A DNA stretch of 64,000 bases from Tetrahymena elliotti 4EA. Lineage: Eukaryota > Ciliophora > Oligohymenophorea > Hymenostomatida > Tetrahymenidae. Made by a program: the position numbers and the translations under genes. How positions within the stretch are numbered: the first letter of the stretch is position 1; each line of letters opens with the position of its first letter. The notes below the pieces were generated by a model, which was given only the letters and a program-made list of their open reading frames with translations, searched no databases and had not been told where the DNA came from. The stretch is taken from contig JH720298.1 of assembly GCA_000231825.2 (NCBI GenBank), positions 317,489 to 381,488 of the forward strand. Reading direction: 5' to 3'. Of the stretch, positions 54,601-64,000 are shown piece by piece.

Positions 54601-57600
54601 CATCTATCACCTAAAGGTATTTGAAACTCATAAATTAGCAAACTTATTCTTCTAAATTTAAATCTTAATGTTAAATCTAATATTACTTAATGTTAAATTC
54701 TACTTTTGTTTGGTTAAAGTACTATTTGATGCTGATATTTTTAAAGAATTCTTGATTGAGGTTATTTTATATCTCAATATAATACTTAGCCTAAGACCCA
54801 ATGTAAAGATATTTTCGAGAATGAATACTAAGCGAATTAAGGAAAATAAGCTCAAAAAGTAAGTAATTTATGTCTAAATTAAGCATCTCGTACATATCAA
54901 GATGAATTGAGAAACTAGTATTTTACTTTTAATTAACTATTTTATTTCTCATCAGCTATATGAAATCAGTTTTTTCACTACTTCCATTTATTGGTACTCT
55001 AATTATTCCTTGAATTTTTTGTATTTAAAATGTTTTACCTGCTCCTGGATAATCAGAATAAAAGAAATTTATTTGTTATTTAGCCATTGAAAATTAATTT
55101 GAAACAAAATCTTTTCTATATTTTTCTGGCTCTAAAACCTGCTCAACTGTAAGGTATGGGATTATTGTAATTTCCTCTTTTATTAATTCTTTATTCGCCA
55201 AGATATATAAGCTGTTATCTCCAAAGTCTTTTTCATTAAGCAATCTTTGCAAAATATTATTTAGCTAATTGTAAAATTTGATGTCCAATTTGTTATTAAG
55301 AATAAGGAAATATTCATTTTCTAAACCTGCCTATAATAAATATTGTAATCTGTACATAAACAACTCTAAATCTTGAATAGTAGAGTTGTTATCATAATAA
55401 AAGCACTAATAATATTAAATGGGTGAGGGAGAATGTTTTATTTTTTGAACCAATATTTCAATTATTTAATTTCCTTGGCACTTTACTTAAAAAATTTTGC
55501 TCTTCTAAGAAAAATTTAGTCTCATGTTTTACTAACCAATCTATTTTTTGCTTATACATTAGCCTATTAAAAAATTAAAATTAACAATTATAAATATAAA
55601 TAAATTTAATAAATTAATTACCTATGTGTTTTATGATATCAATTTCAGAATTACTTTTAATTTTAACAAAATCTTTTTCTTCTACTTCAATTTACTTAAG
55701 GATTGCTGTTAGGTCAGGAGAAAATGTTTATATTTATGATCTTATGTACTTCATCATCTCTCTAAAATGAGAGAACCCAATAAGAGTTAAATTTGGGTAT
55801 TACTTGAATGCAGCTTGAAGAGAATTTTTCCATATACTTAAATTTTTTTATAATTCCTTAACATCTTAACCCATTTTCAAATAAGTGTTTTAATATTATC
55901 CATTGCTGTTGTTGTAATTGAGAATCTAATTTAAAAAAGCATAGCTTCCATACTTAATAGAATTTAAAATGACCTCCTTTAACTACTCAATAACAAACCA
56001 TTGATCTCTAAATTTTTGCATTTTTTCCTTTAATAAATTTATTTCCTTATCTAACTCTTATTGTCCTTCTTCTTAAGATGATTGAAAGCCATTTTAAATC
56101 TAATAGTCATCTTTTATGCCAACATCGTTATTATTAGATAAGTCATTAAACATATTTTTTCCATCTCTAAGTTAATAAGTAAAATTCCTATACTTAGGTT
56201 TTTAATTTTATTTTGAGTTTTGAATGTTTGCTTAGGCTACAGATATGAGGTTATTGGTTTTTGTAGTCTATTCTAAAATTATTTTTGAGCAAACTTGTCT
56301 CATTTCCTGCTCACTATATTCTTTTTAGCAAATTACTTTCACTTATACATCAGAGTTTTTCTCATCAAACACTAAGGAAAACTATCCTTATTCAATAATA
56401 TCACATGTCAAAGAAATAAACTGCTTCTTCTTGTCAAATGTTTGTGAAATATTTAGAATTTTATCAAAATCATTAATGCTGTCATTCAAATCTATAACAA
56501 TTTACTATGTATTCATATTAACTTTGATGAATTATAGAGTTTCCTTTATGAAATTATTTAGAAATTCTTTTTCCATGGATTATTTGAAATCTTCTATCTT
56601 GGCTAACAAGTAGTTGTAATTATTCAGCTTTATGAGTAATGAGATAACATCTGTGCTATCTTCATCTACTAAATCTCTCAAATCTAAAAATGAACTCAAC
56701 TTCAGCTTTTCTTTTCTGTATGAAAGAATAACTTCTAACTTTTTCAGAAGCTGAACTTGTTCAAAATAAGAATCTCCTCCTAGAAGTAAGTCAGATAGTT
56801 CTTAAAGCTGAGCTATCTCTAAATAGCCAATTATTTTTTAAAGAGTTTACTCTTCGAATTTCTTTACTTTTTAAAGATTTTCTAATTTTAGCTTTAAATC
56901 AAGACTACAACGAACTGAAAAATCTATTTTATAGATTTTAGACAAATCTATGAAGACAGAACCATACTTGAAAAATAATTAAGCTATATAGATTTTTTAT
57001 AGCTTGACCTGAAGTAATTTGAAATCACATATAGGAATAATTAGATTGAAGAGGTTGCAGATATTAGTAATAGATTCTTTAAATGTATTTCCAGATATCA
57101 GTTAAAGCTAAGTAAATGTCATTGAATTATTACCACCAAAAATTTGGTATTAAATTTAGCTTTGGTGAGCTTTTTATAAGATAAAATTGCTCTCTTCCAT
57201 AATTAAACTATTATTTTCTTCTTAAAAATTATATTATTAAAGAAGGGATTCATTATATGTTCTCTCATTAGGATCAGTAAGATTTAAAACAAGCTCAATA
57301 ATATTTTGCTATGTATTTCTAAAAATAGACTTTAAAATATTTTATGTTTTTGGTTATTAATTTCCTAATTTTTCCTCAACCAGTAAGTATATCTTATTGA
57401 ATATAACTGATTGTTAATGATCATTTAAGAATTCATACATATGCTATAAGTGCTAAAAAGATTACAATACTTAATTCAATTAGCTGTAAATTTAATTTAC
57501 AGTAAAAATATTCTTAAAGTTTTAGTAGTCTTTTTCCAAATAAGATTATGTTCTCTCAAAAAATCTAACAAGTTTCTTTCTTTCATTTTTGTAAACTTCT

Positions 57601-59768
57601 ATTTGATTTAAAATTTTACTTTTGAGTTCTCTGAAATCTACAATAAACTCATTCTAGAAAAATTTATAAATCTCCTCAAAATTAGTTGATTAAAACAATT
57701 TCTCAATCGTTTGGATGTCTAAATTTTCTATTTTCTAATTCCTAAAATCAACCTCAACCTAGTTAATAAATTTTTAAGAAAAATGTAGTCTTAAGAATTA
57801 GCAAGTAAAGTCTTCCAAGAAAGGATTATTAACATGTTTGCTTTGATTATATTTATTTAAAGCATATTCTTCATATTGAGTTTTAATAATGTGAATGACT
57901 TTTGCTTTATTAGACTGCACAGCAGTGCCTAAATTTAAGTTATTAGAGTATTAACAGAATTTCATAAACTCGTCTAAGAATTTTGAATCTCTATTCACCA
58001 AAGAATTTAATTTTTATTTAATAAATTCGTTAATTAGTCTTTCAAAAATTTAAAACTCTTCTTGTCTATTTACGTTACTTACTAATTCTACTATTTCTTC
58101 CAAGCTAAGAATAGCTATTTTTTTAAGTATTATTTCATCCATCTAAGAACTTAACTAGTTTACATCATCTTGAGTAAGGTAAAAAGATTGCTCTGTTGTA
58201 TTTTTCTTTAAAACTTAATCAGGAACTAAATCTTTATTTTCATTTTCATTTTAGTTTTAGACATTTTCTTTTTTGTTGATCTATTCTTCAGCTTCTTTTA
58301 ACTTTAATTCATTTAATAGAGCCAGCTACTATTAAGATAGAGAAAGTAAATTAATTTTATACTCCAACATCTTATAGCTTTCATATCCATTCAGCTTTTA
58401 GCACTTGCTTTTAAATATATTTAGTATTGCCTAGGTGAAACACAATTAAGGCTAAATTGTTAGCAGAAGAGAGAAGATTTCTAGAATACTCTCTATACTC
58501 ACTATTGAAATACTTAGCTCAAGTATTAATTATTATAAATTTATATTTAGTAAAACTCCTCTTTTGTAAAGGGAGGTAAATAAATCTATTTGAATTTATT
58601 CATTTATTCTTTCAAAATTCAACTGTGTGAAGTGTTAAATCATCAAACTACCTTTCTTATCAAATCTATCAATAAATTGATCTATTTAGCTGATAAATAG
58701 TTTAATGAGATGAGGAGATTTAGTCATATCAACCAACAAATCGCCTATAAAATGTTGAAATTCTTATGAAGAGGTATTTGTGAAAGATTAAGTTATTATC
58801 TCAGAATTCTTCATTAAAAAATTAATTTTATCATTATCATCAATGTACTAAAAGTATTTTATCCAATACCTCTAGATGAAAGATTCTTTGTTCTAGTTGA
58901 TGCTTTCCTCTGGATATTAGAATTTAACTAATTTTTAAATTAGGTTAAACATATTTACTATTACGGATTTAGTTGATTGATCAAGATTTTAGTGTAAACC
59001 TTGTAGGATTATGTCAACACTCAAAATAGAGCTTTCATTCATAAATTCATCAAGAAATTATGAAATTTGAAATCTTTTAATGAGAGCAATAACTTAATTT
59101 TACTCTTCAGTTCCAATTGTTTGCATGGTCAACTTTTATTATTTGTAGAAATTAGACAGATCCTTAAAAATTTCATAATACTTATCATCTTTAAAGTCAA
59201 TTTCTAAAATCTTCAATCCTTACAAATAGATTTAAGGATTATCTTTCAGATATCCTCTAATTATTTAGAAAATCTTTTCATTAGCTTTTAGGTAGAGATT
59301 TTCAAATCTGCTTATTTTTATAAATTTAAGAAGACATTTCATCTCATCTATTGTTGAGTTGCTTTAAAAAAACATTAGTAAGCTATCTGTAGGATTAGTC
59401 TACTTCAAAATAACATTTTTATCTAAAATCAGATTTTTTATTACATTCTATTTTATATGAAACTCTTCAGGAGTATCAAATATCATATAGCATGAGGTCT
59501 AATTGCTCATTTAGACTCTATATTCTGACAAATTTCTTTGTATTTCTTTTGTAACAGAATCTTTTTCTCCAAGAATAAAATAATAATATTTTGTTTATTT
59601 AGATAGTCTGTCTCTTGAAATTTCGATCTCTACAAAGAAGATGTCCGGATGCAATTCCAATCTTTAAAGCATATTGACTTCTTAAGAATGAATGCTTATA
59701 GCTAATTTGTTTTCATATTAACTTAGCTAGTTAATGTAAATATAAAACTAAACTCTTACTTTATCCAT
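45622..59768 (-). CDS. Giant RNF213-like AAA+ protein with RZ-type zinc finger
   Basis: Six exons (55622-59768, 53828-55563, 53576-53752, 52311-53506, 47077-52258, 45622-46896) join to 4,570 aa with exact frame closure. Human RNF213, a dynein-like AAA+ ubiquitin ligase of about 5,200 aa, shows the same order. A long helical N-terminus is followed by a CISKKQIGQQ region and a first P-loop (YPGAGKT, about residue 1555). A second P-loop GQSGIGKT (about 1962) has Walker B LFFDEVNT (about 2018) and the INPYK segment. A third P-loop GPPGCSKS (2292) is followed by EEIGLAEISPDNPLKVLH and ISNWPLDQSKMNR, both hallmark RNF213 motifs. Near residue 3802 a finger YKCKNCQEYIFSNAC with PCLQCGK matches the RZ finger position. 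I found no RING cysteine cluster in the stretch where human RNF213 has one. By family it may ubiquitylate proteins or lipids on membranes or lipid droplets, but that is inference. Confidence 0.93.
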
Positions 59769-60280
59769 TTTGCTTGATTTTTTTTAGCTATTATTTACTT
59801 TCTTATAATTTGTTTCCCTTTATTTTGAGATTTGTTTTATCCTAATAAGAAAGTATTCAATATTCTAATTGATTATTGATGGATAATTATTCTAAAATTA
59901 ATTTCTTTTTTAATTAGATGAATGAATATACAAATTAGTATGTATTAAAAAACCTTCTGAAAAAATTCGCGCATAAATTTAAGATAATATTTATTTTCTT
60001 ACTGAGTAGTAAGTATCACATTTTTTAAGGCATTTCACAAAGATTTTTTGTAATTCAATTAAATTAGCCTATTATTTAATAATCAAAGAAAGGAAATTTA
60101 ATAAAAATATTTTAAAACGAACATTTTTATTAATTAAAATGAACATTCTAAATTACTATTTTTATCAAAATTTAATTAATAAATAAAAATCTAAACAATT
60201 AAATTCTTTCTTTCAAAATATTATTCATTTTATCAAAATATAATTAACATTTTAAAAATTATTAAGATAAAAGAAAAAAT
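59769..60280. other. Intergenic region, promoter side of the RNF213-like gene
   Basis: AT-rich, with no gene. It includes the 5' flank of the giant gene and the 3' flank of the first tRNA. Confidence 0.5.
60274..60279 (-). terminator. Pol III T-run terminator, tRNA copy 1
   Basis: Six T residues on the minus strand follow directly after the tRNA 3' end, as expected for RNA polymerase III termination. Confidence 0.8.
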
Positions 60281-60353
60281 CACCCACCGAGGGGCTCGAA
60301 CCCTCGACCACCAGCTTAAAAGGCTGGCGCTCTACCGACTGAGCTAGACGGGT
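60281..60353 (-). tRNA. tRNA-Lys (UUU), copy 1
   Basis: The 73-nt gene folds as a cloverleaf on the minus strand. The acceptor stem is ACCCGTC with GGTGGGT, including two G-U type pairs. The anticodon stem CCAGC/GCTGG frames the loop CTTTTAA, so the anticodon is TTT. The T arm is GAGGG-TTCGAGC-CCCTC. The internal box B (GGTTCGAGCCC) is intact. No intron. It is identical to the two other copies. Confidence 0.97.
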
Positions 60354-60827
60354 TTTGTACTAAATAAAATAAAGTTTTTAATAGTATTATAAAGTTCCCA
60401 CTTTTAGTGTTGATGAATTTTAATAATAAGATTTAAAAATATATTAAATTTATCAAATTATATTTAAAAAAAGAAAAAAAATTGGTTTTCATTTAAATTA
60501 TTTAAGTAAATGTTTTTGAGTATTGATTGATTTAGATAGTACTATTTTTAATTCATCACCTGTAATTTATTAATTTATCTTCAAACCTTTAATTTCAAAA
60601 ATACTATATTTACAATATTTTTTCTAAAATTTTCAGATTAATTTGAAAGACAACTAATAGTGATTAGATAAGAGTTAAAATACAGTGTATTTACATTTCT
60701 AAATATACTATTTAAATAAAAAGATAGAAATTAAATGATAAAATAGTATCAATTTAACTACCATTTGCATAATTTTAGTCAATTAAACAACACTAATGAT
60801 AAATATTTTAAAATGATGTAAAAAAAT
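60354..60827. other. Spacer between tRNA copies 1 and 2
   Basis: AT-rich and not similar to the next spacer beyond a few bases next to the tRNAs. No gene. Confidence 0.6.
60820..60826 (-). terminator. Pol III T-run terminator, tRNA copy 2
   Basis: Seven T residues on the minus strand just after the tRNA 3' end. Confidence 0.8.
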
Positions 60828-60900
60828 CACCCACCGAGGGGCTCGAACCCTCGACCACCAGCTTAAAAGGCTGGCGCTCTACCGACTGAGCTAGACGGGT
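60828..60900 (-). tRNA. tRNA-Lys (UUU), copy 2
   Basis: Same 73-nt sequence as copy 1, with anticodon TTT. The flanks diverge immediately outside the gene, so either selection or gene conversion keeps only the tRNA itself identical. Confidence 0.97.
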
Positions 60901-61230
60901 CTTATATTGAATATAATAATAATTTTAATAGTATTTAACAGATATCATTTTTAATGCCTCTTTTGATATTAATTAGATTTTATTATTATTTAGAAATATA
61001 TTTGATGGGAATAAAAATGGATAAAATATTATTGATTAAAAAATTCTAAACTTAATTTTTATTATGAAAAGAAAGGAGAGTTGTAAAAAAATTTTTATTT
61101 TTTAATGTATTTTTAAGAAATCATATTAAAGATAGAGATGATATTCATGAAAATTATTTTGGTAGTTAAATAGTTAATAATTCAAAATAGTTATTTAGTA
61201 TTTTTAAATAATAGTAATATGTAAAAAAAT
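60901..61230. other. Spacer between tRNA copies 2 and 3
   Basis: AT-rich spacer with nothing recognised. Confidence 0.6.
61223..61229 (-). terminator. Pol III T-run terminator, tRNA copy 3
   Basis: Seven T residues on the minus strand just after the tRNA 3' end. Confidence 0.8.
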
Positions 61231-61303
61231 CACCCACCGAGGGGCTCGAACCCTCGACCACCAGCTTAAAAGGCTGGCGCTCTACCGACTGAGCTAGACG
61301 GGT
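61231..61303 (-). tRNA. tRNA-Lys (UUU), copy 3
   Basis: Third identical 73-nt copy with anticodon TTT. All arms pair as in copy 1. Confidence 0.97.
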
Positions 61304-62064
61304 GTTATGAAATAATTAAGAAAATGAATCAGTTCTGATAAACAAGTTCATTTTCATAGATTAAAATATTTACAAGAAAAAATACATCTTTTCAATCTAA
61401 AATTAAAAATTTAGATAAAAATATCATTGAGGAATTTTTTTTAATTCAATTAATTTTAAAGCTATTTCATCAATAAAATTATGGGACAAACACTTTCTTT
61501 TGAAGTGAAATCTAAGATTATTTTATCCAATTTAAAATTATTTTAGTAGATTTAACGGGAAGAAAATTTTTATATTTTTTATGATAAAGTAATTGTAAGA
61601 ATTCTTCATATTTTAGATATAGAAATTAATTGGACAATAGAAAATAATGGGATAATTTAATCATATTTTTTAATTTACAATTTATTCAAAGCTTAAAATG
61701 CATGCTTTTTCTAAATATTTACTTTTATTCATTTTAGGTTTTGTGTGTCAAAAGTAAATTATTTAGTGCAAAGTTTTTGGTAGAATATTTACAACAAAGA
61801 TCCAGTTCATGGATTTGATGGTTGGTTTCTTTACCAAAAAATCTGTTTTAGATATCTTCAAATTCGGATTTTTTATTGTTATTTATTTTCATTTAGATAT
61901 GAATACATTGAATATAAATTAAAGATTTGTTTTTTTTATCAAAACTAGATACATTATCAAAAAATAAATAATTAATTAATCAATAATAATATTTTTGTTT
62001 CTAAAGGAAAGAGTTATAAATATTAGAAAAAAGGAGTTTTAACTTTAAATAAGAGATTGAAAGC
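61304..62064. other. Intergenic region upstream of the OSCA/TMEM63 gene
   Basis: An ATG at 61481 opens a TGA-free frame of about 205 codons, but it is dominated by Phe/Tyr/Ile/Asn/Lys from A/T runs and overlaps the next gene's start in another frame. I treat it as non-coding. Promoter and leader of the channel gene are expected here. Confidence 0.5.
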
Positions 62065-64000
62065 ATGTCTCACTCATAATAACAATAAGGTTAACCCAAG
62101 ATGAAGCGCTTTATCTAGCAGCACAAGCACCGTAATGGCAATATATTTTTGGCGATTAATTTATAAATTCTTTTTTTGATAAATAAAGATAGCTACAACT
62201 TAAATCAAATCCCTCCTGATTGGGATAAAGCTTTAATACATGCTGTAATCTTTGGATTAGAATAAACTTTAAAATATTTAATTGTTTTTGAATGTAAAAT
62301 TAAAGTAATCAAGAGAAACTAAACCTGAAAGACCCAAATTTTCTGACAGTGATTTTGAAGATATCTGCTAATGTTGTGGCTATGAATTAGTAATTTAAAA
62401 TCAAAAGCTAAATATATTTATTCTGAATAGCTTATATAAAATAGAATAGGTAGCCAATAGATTTGTTTGTACCAACCATTTAGTTAGGATTTTTAGGATC
62501 TGGCTTCCCTCTGTTTTATAATTATATACAATATTGTATAATTATGCTTACATTTTTGTTAGCTATTTAGGGTATTCCTAACATTATCTATAACTATAAT
62601 GGAGATTTTTGTGATAAAACACTCTTAGAAGCATATGAAGCAGCAGAAGAAAATAAAGTAAACATATTAAAACACATTTTTATTAGATACAAGTACAAAT
62701 TGAAAATATTTGTTTGAATGAAGTGTTTTATAAAAGAATTAATTTTTTAATTTTTATATAAAGGAACATCCATAAGAAGGTTTTTTGCTTCCTTGTCCAG
62801 AAAGTTTCACTAATAGAATTTCATTAGCAAATATCCTGAATAGAGAAAGTGGGATTAAAAGCGGTATGCATTTCTCAACTGCAGCTGTTGTTGTGTAAAT
62901 AATTTTGTGTGTCTTCTTCAGAAAGAGTTAGAGATAAATAGAAGCAGATGTTGATTACAGATACAGCACTCCTGCTGATTATACTATTTGGGTCAAACAC
63001 TTACCAAATGATATTTAAAATGCCAGAGAATAGATTAAATTGCATTTTAAAAATTAAGGTAAAAAGGTGACAAAAGTAAATTTGGTCTATGATATTTCTG
63101 AAATCGAAGAATTAGAGAAAGAATTTAAGGATTTGATAAAAGAAAAATAAAAACTTCTAAAGAAATATGGTTTCAATAATCAAAACAAAGAGTTAGAATC
63201 AATTGAAGAAAATATTGAAAAAATTGAACATGAAATTAAGCAAAAAGAAAGAAATATTGTACACGATCCTTCCAAATTCACAGGTTAGGCTTTCGTTAGT
63301 TTTGAAACTGAAAAAGGTAATTAAATTTAATTTATTTTTTTTAATTTGTTTATTTTTTTGGCTTGCTCAATCTTTTCAAAATTTTAAGATTTTTAAAGCT
63401 TGTTTGAAAATTATTTTTTTTAATAAAATAAATTTAGAAAAAGAAGATATTTTTAATTCACATCCTCCTAGTTTTGGATCCAAGATATCCAATTTCTTTA
63501 CTTCTTTTGGAAAAGTAGACCGTTATGTTGATTCTTAAATTTTTGATGGAAGGTTCAAAATTTTAATTGTTGAGGCTCCTGAACCTAATGATATTGACTG
63601 GGAATTTATTCATAGTACTAACTTGTAAAAAGTAGTAGCAAGATTTTAATCTTTAGTAAAATGGTTGATATTGATAGGCTTAAGCTTTTCAATCATTTGT
63701 CTAATCACCTACTTCTAGAATGAGAAAATAGATCATATTTAAGAAGAACTTCTTGATTTAGAGCACAAAGCAAAAAAACATCATGGAGAGATTGATGAAG
63801 AAGAGTTTGAAAAAGTTCATGCAAACATGACTATTGTATCAATATTTTCATTTTTAATTTCAACCTCTATTGTACTTTTCAACAAATTTGCTCTTCCTTT
63901 CTTAGTCCATCACATAGTCGATACTGAAAAGTGGTCAACAAAAACCAAGCTCAATATTTCTTTTGCTTTCAAATTAACTATTGCTCTCTTCTTTAATACT
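62065..64000 (+). CDS. OSCA/TMEM63 (CSC1-like, DUF221) mechanosensitive cation channel, N-terminal part
   Basis: Exons 62065-62131, 62189-62244, 62306-62389, 62445-62657, 62764-63316 and 63438 onward join in frame, and the gene leaves the window at 64000. The protein starts MSHSQQQQGQPKMKRFIQQH. After an acidic segment comes a first membrane helix (PTIQLGFLGSGFPLFYN, then CIIMLTFLLAIQGIP). A second helix (FSTAAVVVQIILCVFF) precedes STPADYTIWVKHLPNDI, the start of the cytosolic RRM-like domain typical of this family. A charged coiled coil of Lys/Glu follows, then FTGQAFVSFETEKG. APEPNDIDWEFIHS is the family hallmark before the pore domain, and further helices follow. By family this is a plasma-membrane channel opened by membrane tension or osmotic stress, permeable to cations including Ca2+. 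The first intron (57 nt, a multiple of three) is inferred from its composition and could instead be coding. Confidence 0.88.

Noticed and set aside
45622..59768. Dynein heavy chain as identity of the giant gene
   Set aside because: The length and multiple P-loops first suggested dynein, but EEIGLAEISPDNPLKVLH, SNWPLDQSKMNR and the late zinc finger fit RNF213 instead.
61481..62110. TGA-free frame of about 205 codons starting MGQTLSFEVKSK
   Set aside because: Composition is dominated by Phe, Tyr, Ile, Asn and Lys from AT-rich DNA, and it runs into the channel gene's first exon in another frame. A frame this long has a few percent chance at this base composition.

Overview
The window looks like somatic (macronuclear) DNA of a Tetrahymena-type ciliate. 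TAA and TAG fall inside every convincing gene where glutamine fits and only TGA ends genes. Intergenic DNA is extremely AT-rich, introns are short and AT-rich with GT...AG ends, and the best relatives of several proteins are ciliate families. All exon models below were built by hand; each closes in frame across its introns unless stated.

Layout. 1-10 kb: a Q/N/S-rich coiled-coil protein (+), an SSF1/Peter Pan ribosome-biogenesis protein (-, nine exons) and an intact DUF4246-like putative 2-oxoglutarate/Fe(II) oxygenase (-). 10.9-18.1 kb: four tandem mu-like glutathione S-transferase genes of equal length (210 aa), each preceded by the same AT-rich block about 190-220 bp upstream. 18.9-21.1 kb: a decayed second copy of the oxygenase that has lost its catalytic segment, then a furin-like cysteine-rich fragment. 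21.4-25 kb: a leucine-rich-repeat gene in which each exon is one repeat and all introns are phase 2, with an apparent 1-nt deletion. 25-28.6 kb: a possible 60-aa protein and a 5'-truncated member of a ciliate transmembrane-protein family with one in-frame TGA. 30.3-33.5 kb: a tesmin/TSO1/LIN54-like CXC DNA-binding protein. 35.6-43.9 kb: a three-CNB cyclic-nucleotide-binding protein resembling the regulatory half of protist PKG, followed on the same strand by a separate PKG-like kinase gene without CNB domains. 45.6-59.8 kb: one giant gene (4,570 aa, six exons) for an RNF213-like AAA+ protein. 60.3-61.3 kb: three identical tRNA-Lys(UUU) genes. 62.1 kb to the end: a partial OSCA/TMEM63 (CSC1-like, DUF221) mechanosensitive channel gene.

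Functional links. Most neighbours are unrelated single genes. The oxygenase, the GST array and the oxygenase relic suggest local segmental duplication. The cyclic-nucleotide-binding gene and the kinase gene together hold most of the domains of one protist PKG, which is the most interesting pairing here. The RNF213-like protein keeps the AAA core and a divergent RZ-type zinc finger, but I see no RING domain.
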